Counted from the stretch's first letter, positions 26,350-35,936 are shown. The stretch is 64,000 nt of DNA from Synechococcus sp. Tobar12-5m-g (GCF_024345415.1 NZ_JAGQBB010000004.1:1-64000), one strand, 5' to 3'. Notes: generated by a model not told the origin, from the letters alone. Made by a program: numbers and translations.

Positions 26350-28209
26350 TCATCTGTTGAACCACTGCAGGGGTAACCACTGCAGCGAGGCCAGCAGCAG
26401 CACGATCGCCGCAACAACCGTGAGCACATAGCTCTGCAGCTGGCCGCTAACCACAAGCTTCAGACCCTCGGCGCTGGCAAGAGACAGCCGCCCGATGCCG
26501 TTCACCAGACCGTTGACGAGCGTACGGTCGAACCAGACGGTCAGCCGGGCCAGTCCCGCCACCGCCGCCACGATCGTCACCCGGTAAATCTTCTCGGTGT
26601 AGAAGTCGAAGGCGAGCAGGTCCCGCAGCGCTCTCAACGGCTGGAGCATCGATCGCGACCAGAACGTGTCCAGCCCCACAAGGGCGCCGGCGGTCACCCC
26701 GACCAGGCCGCTGGCGCAAACGGCGATGGCGGTGATCCGGGAGAAGGACGCCAGGCCGGGCACGGGATCAAGCCGGGCCATCAGGGCCGGCATCAAGGCC
26801 ACCAGCACAGTGAGGATCACCATCGGCAGGGCCATGAGCCAGTTCACTTCTGGAGCACGCTTGGTTTTCGGCTTGGCCGGGCCGAGGAAAACCTGGCGGT
26901 ACACGCGCGTGAGGTTGAACGCCGTCAGGACGTTGGTGAGGAGCACCACGGCGGCGAAGAACGGGGCCCTGGAGCCCAGCCCCTCCACCATCAGGCCGAA
27001 GCTCCAGAAACAGCCCAGGGGTAGCAGGCCCACCAGTCCGGCGCCGGCCACCAGGTAGGCCGTGGTGGTGGCCGGCATGCGCGACCCCATGCCTCCCAGT
27101 TCGGTGAGGTCCTGGCAGTTCGTGGTGGCGATCACGCTGCCCACGCTCATGAAGAGCAGCGCCTTGGCCAGTCCGTGGGCGAACAGCAGCAGCAGGGCAA
27201 TCCCCGGTTGCTGCAGGGCGATGGCGATGAACACCAGACCCAGGTAGGAGGTGGTGGAGTAGGAGAAGGCCCGCTTGATGTCCACCTGGGCGATGGCCAC
27301 CAGGGCCCCAGCCACGGCGCTGATGGTGCCCACAACCAGCAGCACGTTGACGGCCAGGGGCGATAAGCGCAGCAGCGGCATCACCTTCAGCAGCACCAGG
27401 GCGCCGGCGGTGACGACCACCGAGTTGCGCAGAATCGAGGCTGGATTCGGCCCCTCCATCGCCTCATCCAGCCACAGGTGCATGGGGAACTGGGCACATT
27501 TGCCCATCGGACCGGCGATCAGCCCCAGGCCCAGCAGCGTCCCGGCCATGGGCGAGAACGCACCACTGGCGTCGGCCTCGGCAGCCCAGACGTAAAGGTC
27601 CTTGAACTCCATTGAGCCCGCCCAGGCCGAGAGCGCCACCATGCCCATCAGCAGAAGCACATCACCCACCCGCTTGGTGAGAAAGGCGTCGCGGGCGGCG
27701 GTCACCACCAGGGGCTGGGCATACCAGAAGCCCACCAGGAGGTAGGTGGAGAGGGTGAGCATCTCCAGCAGGAAATAGCTCATGAACAGGCTGCTGCTCA
27801 GCACCACTCCTGCCAGGGCTCCCTCGAAGAAGCCAACCAGGGCATAGAAACGGGCCAGCGACCATTCCTTGTCCAGGTAGCCGAGGGCGTACACCTGGCC
27901 CAGCAGGCTCATCCCGGTGACCAGCTCGAGCGCCGCCAGGTTCGTGAGCGAAAGGTCGAAGCCGATGCGCAGGTCCAGATCGGCGGCGCGGAACCAGGCA
28001 AACTCAAGGTGCTGGGGCCCCAGCTGCCACACCTGCTGCAGGATCAGGCTGCTGTGCACCACCGCCAACAGGGTGCCGAGCAGGTTGAGGTAGGCCGCCG
28101 GCCGGGGGCCGTTGCGCCTGATCCATCCGGCCGCCCACGGCAGGGAGAGCACGACGCTGCCGAACCCGTAGAGCGGGATCAGCCAGACCATCTGGATGGA
28201 GTGGGGCAT
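26350..28209 (-). CDS. ndhF4: NDH-1 subunit NdhF4
   Basis: The ATG at 28209 gives 619 residues; 10 extra residues are possible from 28239. It is a polytopic antiporter-like subunit with LLEMLTLSTYLLVGFWYAQP, GPMGKCAQFPMHLWLDEAMEGPNPASILRNS and VDIKRAFSYSTTSYLGLVFI, plus a C-terminal extension typical of NdhF. It acts in the CO2-uptake NDH-1 complex. It begins 207 nt after the ferritin-like gene, a gap long enough for its own promoter, and ends 10 nt before ndhD4. Confidence 0.9.
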   Translation of the reverse strand: MPHSIQMVWLIPLYGFGSVVLSLPWAAGWIRRNGPRPAAYLNLLGTLLAVVHSSLILQQVWQLGPQHLEFAWFRAADLDLRIGFDLSLTNLAALELVTGMSLLGQVYALGYLDKEWSLARFYALVGFFEGALAGVVLSSSLFMSYFLLEMLTLSTYLLVGFWYAQPLVVTAARDAFLTKRVGDVLLLMGMVALSAWAGSMEFKDLYVWAAEADASGAFSPMAGTLLGLGLIAGPMGKCAQFPMHLWLDEAMEGPNPASILRNSVVVTAGALVLLKVMPLLRLSPLAVNVLLVVGTISAVAGALVAIAQVDIKRAFSYSTTSYLGLVFIAIALQQPGIALLLLFAHGLAKALLFMSVGSVIATTNCQDLTELGGMGSRMPATTTAYLVAGAGLVGLLPLGCFWSFGLMVEGLGSRAPFFAAVVLLTNVLTAFNLTRVYRQVFLGPAKPKTKRAPEVNWLMALPMVILTVLVALMPALMARLDPVPGLASFSRITAIAVCASGLVGVTAGALVGLDTFWSRSMLQPLRALRDLLAFDFYTEKIYRVTIVAAVAGLARLTVWFDRTLVNGLVNGIGRLSLASAEGLKLVVSGQLQSYVLTVVAAIVLLLASLQWLPLQWFNR

Positions 28210-28307
28210 GGGCAACGCCAAGGTCAGAGCCGACCGCAACGGGTCAACTGGATGGGTCGATCGATCGCCGCATTTGGGTATCCGGGTCTGTTCATTGTCA
28301 TCTCTCC

Positions 28308-28322
28308 AGCAGAACCTCTGCT
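28308..28322. promoter_or_regulatory. Perfect dyad in the ndhF4 upstream region
   Basis: AGCAGA-ACC-TCTGCT is a perfect 6-3-6 palindrome 99 nt upstream of ndhF4, in the only sizeable gap within the downstream half of the cluster. It may be an operator for separate control of the CO2-uptake genes, or an RNA hairpin. No known consensus (for example NdhR/CcmR) is matched. Confidence 0.35.
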
Positions 28323-28415
28323 AAAGGCTCGGGGCGATGCCTGCGCCGGCTCCAGCCGTCGTGGCCGATGGGTCGGCCGGATCGGTTCAAACGATGAAGC
28401 GAAACGTCACCATCA

Positions 28416-28895
28416 TTAAAAGGTGGCTCTCTGATCCACTCCCCCCAGGCCATTGCGGTCGATCTGCCCAAGCCATTCCTTCAGATCTTCGCCATGCTGC
28501 CGCTCCTCCTCACACAGGTCACGAAAAAAGGAGCCATTCGACTCATCACGCACGACCGTGCAGAAGCGCGCCGCTTCGTCGTAGAGCAGAACCAGATCCT
28601 CCTCAAGTTCGAGGTCTTGATGGAGAAGCTGATACAGATCGGACCCGGTCCACACCGGCCGCAACTGGGAGGCGGCAGGGGCTACCCCCAGCGTGAGCAT
28701 GCGCTCGATGATCCGCTCGGCATGCCGCAGCTCTTCTACGGTTTCACGCCGGAACCGATCGGCAGCCTCAGCCTGACCCCACAGGGCGACCAGGGAGGTC
28801 TGGGTCATGTACTGCTGCACCGCGGAGTATTCAAGGGTGAGGGCCCTGCCCAGGTAGCCCAGCACCCGTGGATGAACACCGACCACCACGCTCAA
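28416..28895 (-). CDS. Bacterioferritin-like protein of the carboxysome cluster
   Basis: The protein is 159 residues with a four-helix ferritin-like layout. Metal ligands are visible: E22 (LEYSAVQQYM), E55 and H58 (EELRHAE), E98 (LELEEDL), E131 and H134 (EEERQHGEDL). A ferritin-like gene is common in cso operons, where its role is unclear; iron storage or redox protection is suggested. It overlaps csoS1E by 4 nt, so the two are probably co-expressed. Confidence 0.85.
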   Translation of the reverse strand: MSVVVGVHPRVLGYLGRALTLEYSAVQQYMTQTSLVALWGQAEAADRFRRETVEELRHAERIIERMLTLGVAPAASQLRPVWTGSDLYQLLHQDLELEEDLVLLYDEAARFCTVVRDESNGSFFRDLCEEERQHGEDLKEWLGQIDRNGLGGVDQRATF

Positions 28896-29443
28896 CTCCT
28901 CCGGTCAGCACCGCTGGGGACAAGAACGGGCTCCACTTCGACATGGGGACGGGCGATGATGTGGGCTGCGACCAGGCCGTCGCCAACCCGCTCACAGGCA
29001 TCGGCTCCAGCCCGAACGGCCGCATTCACCGCTCCGGTTTCGCCGCGCACCATGACGGTGACATAGCCGCCTCCCACGAATTCGCGGGACACCAGGGTGA
29101 CTTCGGCGGCTTTGGTCATGGCGTCAGCCGCCTCGATGGCGGGGACAAGGCCGCGGGTCTCGATCATGCCGAGGGCGATGCCGTGAGGAAGAGAGGCCAT
29201 GGCGGGTTTCGTTGGGGTGGGTTGGGGGGATCTTGGGGACGGGGGCTTGCTGGGCCTGGAGCCCTGCTCGGCTGGAGTGGAAGGAGGAGTGGCCGGAGGA
29301 TCCTGGGTCTCCGGGGTGTCTGGGACGGCGGGGGTGGCTGGGGCGGCCGCAGCCGCTGGCAATGCTTTGGCCGTGGTGCTGCTCACGCTCCGACTGGCGG
29401 TGGTGCGACGGGAGGAGGGTTGTCGGGGCGTGGGAGTGGCCAT
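28892..29443 (-). CDS. csoS1E: BMC shell protein CsoS1E with N-terminal extension
   Basis: 183 residues. The first 80 are Pro/Ala/Ser/Thr-rich and probably disordered. From residue 82 a complete hexameric BMC domain follows (GIALGMIETRGLVPAIEAAD ... GDGLVAAHIIARPHVEVEP), closely similar to the CsoS1 at the operon head. Known alpha-cyanobacterial CsoS1E proteins share this layout. The ATG at 29200 could start a CsoS1-sized product, but no ribosome-binding site precedes it. It lies downstream of csoS4B and overlaps the ferritin-like gene. Confidence 0.88.
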   Translation of the reverse strand: MATPTPRQPSSRRTTASRSVSSTTAKALPAAAAAPATPAVPDTPETQDPPATPPSTPAEQGSRPSKPPSPRSPQPTPTKPAMASLPHGIALGMIETRGLVPAIEAADAMTKAAEVTLVSREFVGGGYVTVMVRGETGAVNAAVRAGADACERVGDGLVAAHIIARPHVEVEPVLVPSGADRRS

Positions 29444-29513
29444 GGAGGCGGAATCGAATGGACGGGATCAGGTGGAGGGAAGCAGCGAGGGGAGGGCTTG
29501 AAGCCGGGGGGAT

Positions 29514-29765
29514 TCAGCCATCTGGATCCCAGAAATCAATGATCCCACCGATGGTGAGGTCGGTCTGGAGGTCGGGATCGCCGGAGGCAAACCGTGCTGC
29601 CGAGCCACTGGCGGTGAACACCCAGTTGCCTGGAGAGGCGCCGACCGGATCCACCGCGACACTGAATTTTCCCTTGTTGGAACGCAGCACCCGCAGATTG
29701 CAATGGCGCAGACCATCCACCCGTTGGCTGCAGACCAGGGAACCCGTCACCTGCATGATCTCCAT
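29514..29765 (-). CDS. csoS4B: Carboxysome vertex protein CsoS4B
   Basis: The 83-residue BMC-P (pentamer) protein begins MEIMQVTGSLVCSQRVDGLRH and contains VDPVGASPGNWVFTASGSAAR and TDLTIGGIIDFWDPD. CsoS4 pentamers cap the vertices of the icosahedral shell. It overlaps csoS4A by 1 nt (TGATG). The 70 nt before csoS1E is short. Confidence 0.93.
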   Translation of the reverse strand: MEIMQVTGSLVCSQRVDGLRHCNLRVLRSNKGKFSVAVDPVGASPGNWVFTASGSAARFASGDPDLQTDLTIGGIIDFWDPDG

Positions 29766-30037
29766 CAGGCTCGGCCCTCGGGTGCATTGCCGCTTTCGGG
29801 ATCCCAATGGTCGATGATCCCCACGATGGTGAGATCGCTGGGGTAGGACTTGCTGCCGGCCGCCTCGCGGGCCGCTGAACTTCCCACGCAGATCACCCAA
29901 TCCCCAGGGATGCAACCCACCGCATCCACCGCCACTTTCTGGGAGCTGCCATCAAGCACGACCTGGAGGTGCTTGTGCTCGAAGCCCGGGATCCGATTGG
30001 TGGAAACGAGCGGCTTGACGACCTTGCAGATCAACAT
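29765..30037 (-). CDS. csoS4A: Carboxysome vertex protein CsoS4A
   Basis: The 90-residue pentameric BMC-P protein starts MLICKVVKPLVSTNRIPGFEHKHL and contains VDAVGCIPGDWVICVGSSAAREAAGSKSYPSDLTIVGIIDHWDP. It is one of two paralogous vertex proteins; both are tightly packed after csoSCA (1 nt gap) and before csoS4B. Confidence 0.94.
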   Translation of the reverse strand: MLICKVVKPLVSTNRIPGFEHKHLQVVLDGSSQKVAVDAVGCIPGDWVICVGSSAAREAAGSKSYPSDLTIVGIIDHWDPESGNAPEGRA

Positions 30038-30038
30038 C

Positions 30039-31664
30039 TCAATGCCCCCCTGCCGCGTCGAGGTTGATGGATGACCCTACGGCCTCGGCAGGGGCATGCT
30101 GGTCTCGGTCCCGCACCGTGAGCAGGGTGTGGAGCAGGCCCTCCCGGCAAAGCTCCCCGTAGCGGCTGCGGAGGGCGGCTTCGGCGCGACGGCCGTGCTG
30201 AATGGCCCGCTCCCTCGCGCCGGGCACACTGCCGTGGTAGTCGAACCGAACCACCACCGGAACGGGCAAGCCTCGCGACACGTTCAGTCCGGTGAAGATC
30301 TTCACGCCGACATCAAGATCGGCGGCACCTTCCTCGACGGTGTCGAGGTGGGCGAAGTAGGTGAGATTGCGCAGGTGAATTTCCTTGAAACCGATGCCCA
30401 CGCCAATGAAGCGCTCGGCGTGGCCGGCGTCGGGATAGGCACCGCCATGGAAGGTGCGCACATAATCGATCTGGGAGATGTTGTGCTCCACCAGCCGTGT
30501 GATCATTGTCACCATGCCCTCGTCGGGTTCGCCGGCAGCTGCCGCCGCCACCATCGAGCGAAGCTTGTGGCGGCCAGCCTCAGGGTTCAGCTGCAGGGTG
30601 GCGGCATGGGCCTCGCCGGCATCGAGCCAGGTGTCGAGGTCCGTGGTGCCATCCCTGGAGGGCACATGGACCCGGATCGCATCGGTGTCGGTGTCGAGCC
30701 CGATCAGCAGCAGATCCACGGAGGCCCCGCAGCAGAAGCTGTTCTCGACCGCCTGCTGGAAGTCCATCAGCCGTGACATTCCGCTGGAGGCGGCGAGGGT
30801 GTCATTGGACTGGTGCGCCGCGCAGCCTTCATGGCTCGGGTCCACGGAGCTGAAGTGGTACACCACCACCTTGAGGTAACGGGTGGGCGCACTGGCCTGG
30901 TTCGGGCGACCTTCCCGGTAGCGCAGGTGCTCGGTCTTCACCCACCGATCCACAGTGTCCTCAACGTCGAACATCGCTCCGGCATGGGGCCGGCGTCGCA
31001 CCGAGCTGAACGGCAGACGAAGGGCGTAGCTGATCGTGTGGGCCAGGCGGCCATCGGCGCAGGGGGTCACATCAAGCAGATGGAAACCGCAATCCAGCAG
31101 AAAGGCATTGAAGGCCTGGGCGGCGGGGGTGCCATCGCGGCAATCGAGTGGATCATCACGAAAGAACGATTCACTCACCTGTCCATAGGTTTCGAAGACG
31201 CACCAGGCAAAGAGGGTGCGCATGTCGAGCTGGCTGACCCAGGCCTTCTCAAGGATGGCCGTGGGCAGGGAAAACCCGAGCTCAGCTTCGGCATGGCGCT
31301 GGGCCTGCGCAACGAAATGGTCGTCATGCTGCAGGGCGGAGAGCCGTTTCAGCACGGGGACGATCCGATCGAAGGCCCCCTTCACCGAGGACTCGTAGTC
31401 ATGCAACCGAGCGTTGCCGGCCTGGTCAGCCAGGGGATGACTCGGTCCCGTGGTGATCGGCCGCCAACGGCGTACGGGGCGGTCCCTGGCAGGCTCGCTT
31501 CGCTGGGCCGGCGCGATCTTGGCCTGGTGATCCGGGGTTTCGAGTGCAAGGCCGGGAATCTCGGCGGGGAACAGGCCCATCGGCCGGTCCGATGGGGGCC
31601 GCCGGCTTGGCGCTGTTGGCGCCAAGGGCCGATCCCCGGTGGCATGGCGTCGCGGGATTGGCAA
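30039..31664 (-). CDS. csoSCA: Carboxysomal carbonic anhydrase CsoSCA (CsoS3)
   Basis: A 541-residue protein whose disordered N-terminus (about 1-80, Arg/Pro-rich) may bind Rubisco or shell. The active site is intact: zinc ligands C202 (DVTPCADGR), H270 (VVVYHF) and C281 (SHEGCAAH), with the D204/R206 pair. The spacing matches the Halothiobacillus enzyme. It dehydrates bicarbonate to CO2 inside the shell. It follows csoS2 after 34 nt and precedes csoS4A directly. Confidence 0.95.
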   Translation of the reverse strand: MPIPRRHATGDRPLAPTAPSRRPPSDRPMGLFPAEIPGLALETPDHQAKIAPAQRSEPARDRPVRRWRPITTGPSHPLADQAGNARLHDYESSVKGAFDRIVPVLKRLSALQHDDHFVAQAQRHAEAELGFSLPTAILEKAWVSQLDMRTLFAWCVFETYGQVSESFFRDDPLDCRDGTPAAQAFNAFLLDCGFHLLDVTPCADGRLAHTISYALRLPFSSVRRRPHAGAMFDVEDTVDRWVKTEHLRYREGRPNQASAPTRYLKVVVYHFSSVDPSHEGCAAHQSNDTLAASSGMSRLMDFQQAVENSFCCGASVDLLLIGLDTDTDAIRVHVPSRDGTTDLDTWLDAGEAHAATLQLNPEAGRHKLRSMVAAAAAGEPDEGMVTMITRLVEHNISQIDYVRTFHGGAYPDAGHAERFIGVGIGFKEIHLRNLTYFAHLDTVEEGAADLDVGVKIFTGLNVSRGLPVPVVVRFDYHGSVPGARERAIQHGRRAEAALRSRYGELCREGLLHTLLTVRDRDQHAPAEAVGSSINLDAAGGH

Positions 31665-31698
31665 GGTCAGCTCAGGGGGGAGAAGGGAAACGATGCCA

Positions 31699-34065
31699 TC
31701 AACCTCGGGCGCCGCCTGAGACCGTGATCAGGGAACCCTGGTCGGTGTTGCCGCTGGAGCCGGTCACGCGGCTGACCGGTTTCGTCACCTCTTCGTTGCG
31801 CTTGGGCTGGACCCCAGCCATGGCCGGCATCGGGCCGGTGCGGGTCGGATTGCGGCGACGGGCCGAGACCCCTTCGGTGCCCGTGACCCGCTTGCCCCGG
31901 TCCCAGTCATCTCCCGTGATGTGCAGACCGGCGGAGATGCCTTCACCGGTGACCCGAGAAACCGGTCGGCTGTCTTCATCGACGCTGACGGGAGCCTTGG
32001 CGGGAACATTCATGGCCGCACCGGCGTAGTGGGGAGCGCGGCGGTCAAAACGGAACTGCTCGGTGCCAGTGACCTTGTCACCGGCCAGGTCAAAAGGGCC
32101 GGTGATCCTGGCGCTGGTTTCATAGCGCGTGCCGGTGACGGCACCGCTGCGTTCAGGCTGCTGCTGGGCCGCCCTCGCCGGGGACTGGACGCTGAACTGT
32201 TGCCAGGGCTGGGGTTCCAGGGGCTGGGGAAAATCAGCCGCGGGGCTCTGGGCAACAGCGCAGGCCTCGTTGTACTGATCCACACCCACGTAGGGGGTGC
32301 CGGTGAGGGGTTCGCAGGCCCCCTTGCTGGCGCCCGTCATCACGCCACCGATGCCCGGCTGAATGCCGCTGAGCCTTGGCCCCGGGGTGCCACGGCCCAT
32401 CGGGGTGCGCTGACGAATGGTGTTGACCGCCGAAGGGGCGCACCATTCGCCTGCTTGCTCCAGGCCCGCATAGGGGGTGCCGGTGACCGCCTTGCAGGTG
32501 CCGGGTTCATCGCCGGTGACCTTGGACGAGCGTCCGGTGCTGGTGCCGGAGACCACCAATTGCTTGTTGGTTAGGCTGAAGCTCACCTTGGCGGCCTCGG
32601 CTTCAGGGCGGGCACCGCAGAAATTGTCGTACTGCTGGCTGCCGATGTATTCATCCCCCGTGACCCGGCGGCAGGTGCCGGGCTCATTGCCGGTGACCTT
32701 GTCGCTGCGGCCGACGAGGGTGCCGGTGATGCCCGTTCCCCGCAGGGTGTGCACCTGTCCCACCTTGGCGGGGGCCTTCCCTGGGGTGGCTGTGGAATCG
32801 GAGCCGACGTACTGGGTGCCGGTGGTGCGAAGGCCGGCGCCGTGCTCGTCGCCGGTCACCTTCTCGGAACGGCCGACCATCACGCCGGAGACGGGCCGGC
32901 CGGCCAGGGTCTGGCCGAGCCCGACCTTGCGGGGGGCAGGGCTTGACACGCCGCAGTAAGCGGCCGACTGGTTCGCGGAGAGATACTCGGTGCCGGTGAC
33001 GATCTTGCAGGTCCCTGGCTCATCACCGGTGACCTTCTCGGAGCGACCGACCTCATTGCCGGTGACTTTGTTGCCATGGCTGGTGGCCGTCACTGCCACC
33101 TTGGCTGGCTGCAGGGGCTGGGGCTCGCTCTGGCAGAACGACCGGAAGATATCGGCGCCCATGTATTCGGTGCCGGTGATCGGCCGACAGGTGCTCGCTT
33201 CATTCCCGGTGGTCTTCAGGGAGCGGGTGGCCTGGGTGCCGGTCACCAGCTGGCCACGGCTGGTCTCACCAACACCCACCTTCCAGGTGGCGTCCTGGGC
33301 ACCAGCCACCTTGCTGGGGCCTCGGCGAGGTCCCGTCGGCCTGGTGACTCCTGTGCAACCGCCGACGGCAGCCGCACCGTTCTTGCTTTTCAGATCTCGA
33401 ATGCGATGGGCCAGATCCCGGCTGCTCATGTCGGGATTGGTCTGCCGCACCACGGCGGCGGTGCCGGTGGAACCATTGATGGCGGCCGACTTGCCGTGCT
33501 TGGACTGGGCTTCGCGGCGGGCGAGGACCACGGCACGGCTGGGGTTGTGCTGGGCGGAACGCTTCGGCCCGTTGCGATGATTCGGGTTGGACTTGGTGGC
33601 TTGGCGCTGGGCCGAACCTTCGCTGAACAACGGCCTGGAGGCGCGGGTTGGTTCGGTCGTGCTGGCTTTGGCCGAAGCTGCAACGGCCGGTTCAAAGGCG
33701 GTGGCCGCCGGGCTGGCCGGCGCCGGGGCGGTGCGGGTGCGGTCCTTGCTGGTGTCAGCACGCTTGCCCCGCTTGCTGAGGGCCTCGCGGCGAGCCAGCA
33801 CCAGATCGCGGCTGGGGTTGGAAATCGGAGCACGGTTGCGGGGCTGGCTGCTTGCCTGGTGGCGGCTGGCAGGACCGGGCTGGCTCAACATGGGCACGGG
33901 TAGCGCCGATGCGACGACGGTTGCAGCAGCCCGGGTCGGGCGGGCCTCGGAGGCGCTGCGGACCCGGTCGGGACTGCTGGCAAAACGCTTCTCAGCCGTT
34001 TTTCCGGCGGTGGAGAGCGCCAAACGACGTGCAAGGGCCGCTTCGCGACTGGATTGAGTTGCCAT
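31699..34065 (-). CDS. csoS2: Carboxysome scaffold protein CsoS2
   Basis: This intrinsically disordered protein of 788 residues starts at the ATG at 34065. Four N-terminal repeats of the LARR.A.S..GK type occur (near residues 6-22, 85-100, 175-190 and 217-232) and bind Rubisco. A middle region has about six repeats with GRSEKVTGDEPGTCK-VTGTEY patterns and paired Cys. A C-terminal region ends in a conserved short peptide (ITVSGGARG) that anchors to the shell. Some bacteria make a short form by -1 frameshifting; I could not identify a slippery site. A hairpin separates it from cbbS. Confidence 0.95.
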   Translation of the reverse strand: MATQSSREAALARRLALSTAGKTAEKRFASSPDRVRSASEARPTRAAATVVASALPVPMLSQPGPASRHQASSQPRNRAPISNPSRDLVLARREALSKRGKRADTSKDRTRTAPAPASPAATAFEPAVAASAKASTTEPTRASRPLFSEGSAQRQATKSNPNHRNGPKRSAQHNPSRAVVLARREAQSKHGKSAAINGSTGTAAVVRQTNPDMSSRDLAHRIRDLKSKNGAAAVGGCTGVTRPTGPRRGPSKVAGAQDATWKVGVGETSRGQLVTGTQATRSLKTTGNEASTCRPITGTEYMGADIFRSFCQSEPQPLQPAKVAVTATSHGNKVTGNEVGRSEKVTGDEPGTCKIVTGTEYLSANQSAAYCGVSSPAPRKVGLGQTLAGRPVSGVMVGRSEKVTGDEHGAGLRTTGTQYVGSDSTATPGKAPAKVGQVHTLRGTGITGTLVGRSDKVTGNEPGTCRRVTGDEYIGSQQYDNFCGARPEAEAAKVSFSLTNKQLVVSGTSTGRSSKVTGDEPGTCKAVTGTPYAGLEQAGEWCAPSAVNTIRQRTPMGRGTPGPRLSGIQPGIGGVMTGASKGACEPLTGTPYVGVDQYNEACAVAQSPAADFPQPLEPQPWQQFSVQSPARAAQQQPERSGAVTGTRYETSARITGPFDLAGDKVTGTEQFRFDRRAPHYAGAAMNVPAKAPVSVDEDSRPVSRVTGEGISAGLHITGDDWDRGKRVTGTEGVSARRRNPTRTGPMPAMAGVQPKRNEEVTKPVSRVTGSSGNTDQGSLITVSGGARG

Positions 34066-34110
34066 ATCCGCCCGGTGAGTAAGTGGCCTGAACAATTCAG
34101 AGGTAAGGGT

Positions 34111-34132
34111 GGTCCCGGCTTATGCCGGGACC
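34111..34132 (-). promoter_or_regulatory. Stem-loop between cbbS and csoS2
   Basis: GGTCCCGGC and GCCGGGACC pair perfectly (9 bp) around the loop TTAT, in the 78-nt gap after cbbS. There is no T-run. Such a stem would protect the cbbLS transcript 3' end or partly terminate, helping Rubisco exceed CsoS2 in amount. The stem is clear; the role is inferred. Confidence 0.7.
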
Positions 34133-34143
34133 TGCTATTCCCT

Positions 34144-34485
34144 TCAGCGTGCTTCGAACACGACGAAACAGGAGCCCTGGCTCTGGGTGTAGGCGTCGTA
34201 GCCGACGAGCCGGACATGGTGATCGGGGTAGGCCCGATGGCAGGCCTCGAGTTCGCTGACGATCACGCCGAGATCCTTCTCACCGAAGAAGGGCAGCTTC
34301 CAGTACGACCAATAGGTGACCATGGAGCGGCTGGGATGAACGTGCTCGACCAGGGGACTCCAGCCCTGGGCAATGATGTAAGCGATCTGGTCGTAGATCT
34401 CGTCCTGGGAGAAGGGGGGCAGAAAGCCGAATGTCTCCAGGGTGGCGACTGTTTGATAGTCACCCACGGTGCTCATGAAGGGCAT
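34144..34485 (-). CDS. cbbS: Rubisco small subunit, Form IA
   Basis: The 113-residue protein has YQTVATLETFGFLPPFSQDEIYDQIAYIIAQGW, YWSYWKLPFFG and FVVFEAR, typical of carboxysomal Form IA small subunits. Eight copies cap the large-subunit octamer. It begins 38 nt after cbbL. A second Met at residue 4 is also a possible start. Confidence 0.96.
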   Translation of the reverse strand: MPFMSTVGDYQTVATLETFGFLPPFSQDEIYDQIAYIIAQGWSPLVEHVHPSRSMVTYWSYWKLPFFGEKDLGVIVSELEACHRAYPDHHVRLVGYDAYTQSQGSCFVVFEAR

Positions 34486-34523
34486 GGGGGGCCTTGGTTG
34501 GGTGGAGGGGAACAGGGAACGCT

Positions 34524-35936
34524 TCAGTTGACGTCAAGCTTGTCGACGGTGTCGAACTCGAACTTGATCTCCTTCCAGGTCTCGAGGGCGATCGCCAGCT
34601 CAGGGCTGTGCTTGGCCGCTTCGAGCAGGATGTCGCGGCTTTCCTTCTCGATCTCGCGTCCGGCGTTGCGGGCCTTGACGCAGGCTTCGAGGGCGACGCG
34701 GTTGGCGGCGGCGCCTGCGGCGGATCCCCAGGGGTGGCCGTGGGTGCCACCACCGAACTGGAGCACGGAGTCGTCACCGAAGATCGCCACCAGGGCGGGC
34801 ATGTGCCAGACGTGGATGCCGCCGGAAGCCACGGCGAAGACGCCGGGCATCGAACCCCAGTCCTGATCGAAGAAGTTGCCGCGGCTGCGATCTTCGGGGA
34901 TGAAGGATTCGCGCAGCTGGTCGATGAAGCCCAGGGTGGTCTGGCGATCACCTTCGAGCTTGCCCACCACGGTGCCGGTGTGGAGCTGGTCACCACCGGA
35001 GAGGCGCAGGCACTTGGCCAGCACCCGGAAGTGAATGCCGTGCTTGGGATGGCGGTCGATCACCGCGTGCATGGCGCGGTGAATGTGCAGCAGCATGCCG
35101 TTCTTGCGGCACCACTTCGACAGACCGGTGTTGGCGGTGAAGCCCCCGGTGATGTAGTCGTGCATGATGATCGGCTGACCCAGTTCCTTGGCGAACTCGG
35201 CCCGCTCGTACATCTCTTCCGGGGTGGCGGCGGTGCAGTTGAGGTAGTGCCCCTTCTTCTCCCCGGTTTCCTGCTGGGCCGACTCAACGGCTTCAGCGAC
35301 GAACTCAAAACGGTTCTGCCAGCGCTGGAACGGCTGGGAGTTGATGTTCTCGTCGTCCTTGGTGAAGTCGAGACCGCCGCGGAGGCATTCGTAGACCACC
35401 CGGCCGTAGTTCTTGCCGGAGAGGCCGAGCTTCGGCTTGATGGTGCAACCGAGCAGGGGACGGCCGTACTTGTTCATCCGGTCGCGCTCGACGCAGATGC
35501 CGTTCGGCGGTCCCGGGCAGGTCTTGATGAAGGCCATCGGGAAGCGGATGTCTTCCAGGCGCAGGTGGCGCAGGGCCTTGAAGCCGAACACGTTGCCCAC
35601 CAGGGAGGTGAGCACGTTGGTGATCGAGCCCTCCTCGAACAGGTCGAGGGGGTAGGCGATGAAGGCGTAGAAGGATTCCTTGTCGCCTGGAACGTCTTCG
35701 ATGCGATAGCAGCGGCCCTTGTAGAAGTCGAGGTCGGTGAGGAGTTCAGACCAGACCGCCGACCAGGTGCCGGTGGAGGATTCAGCGGCCACGGCGGCTG
35801 CCACCTCTTCGCGGGGAACACCTTCCTGGCCGGTGACCTTGAAGCAGGCCAGCAGGTCGGTGTCCAGGGGAACGTAGTCAGGAGTCCAGTAGGTATCCCT
35901 GTACTCCTTGACCCCGGCGTCGAATTTCTTGCTCAT
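34524..35936 (-). CDS. cbbL: Rubisco large subunit, Form IA
   Basis: The 470-residue large subunit has the catalytic loop [17 protein letters not shown] and the carbamylated-Lys motif [11 protein letters not shown]. The C-terminal loop region [18 protein letters not shown] is also present. The N-terminus ([19 protein letters not shown]) is of the proteobacterial-type Form IA found in alpha-cyanobacteria. It carboxylates RuBP in the carboxysome. It lies second in the operon, 73 nt after csoS1. Confidence 0.97.
   Translation of the reverse strand: MSKKFDAGVKEYRDTYWTPDYVPLDTDLLACFKVTGQEGVPREEVAAAVAAESSTGTWSAVWSELLTDLDFYKGRCYRIEDVPGDKESFYAFIAYPLDLFEEGSITNVLTSLVGNVFGFKALRHLRLEDIRFPMAFIKTCPGPPNGICVERDRMNKYGRPLLGCTIKPKLGLSGKNYGRVVYECLRGGLDFTKDDENINSQPFQRWQNRFEFVAEAVESAQQETGEKKGHYLNCTAATPEEMYERAEFAKELGQPIIMHDYITGGFTANTGLSKWCRKNGMLLHIHRAMHAVIDRHPKHGIHFRVLAKCLRLSGGDQLHTGTVVGKLEGDRQTTLGFIDQLRESFIPEDRSRGNFFDQDWGSMPGVFAVASGGIHVWHMPALVAIFGDDSVLQFGGGTHGHPWGSAAGAAANRVALEACVKARNAGREIEKESRDILLEAAKHSPELAIALETWKEIKFEFDTVDKLDVN

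Noticed and set aside
31813-34063. Plus-strand frames over csoS2 and direct repeats considered as a CRISPR array
   Set aside because: The repeats are the amino-acid repeats of CsoS2, with variable codons, unequal spacing and no spacers of constant length.
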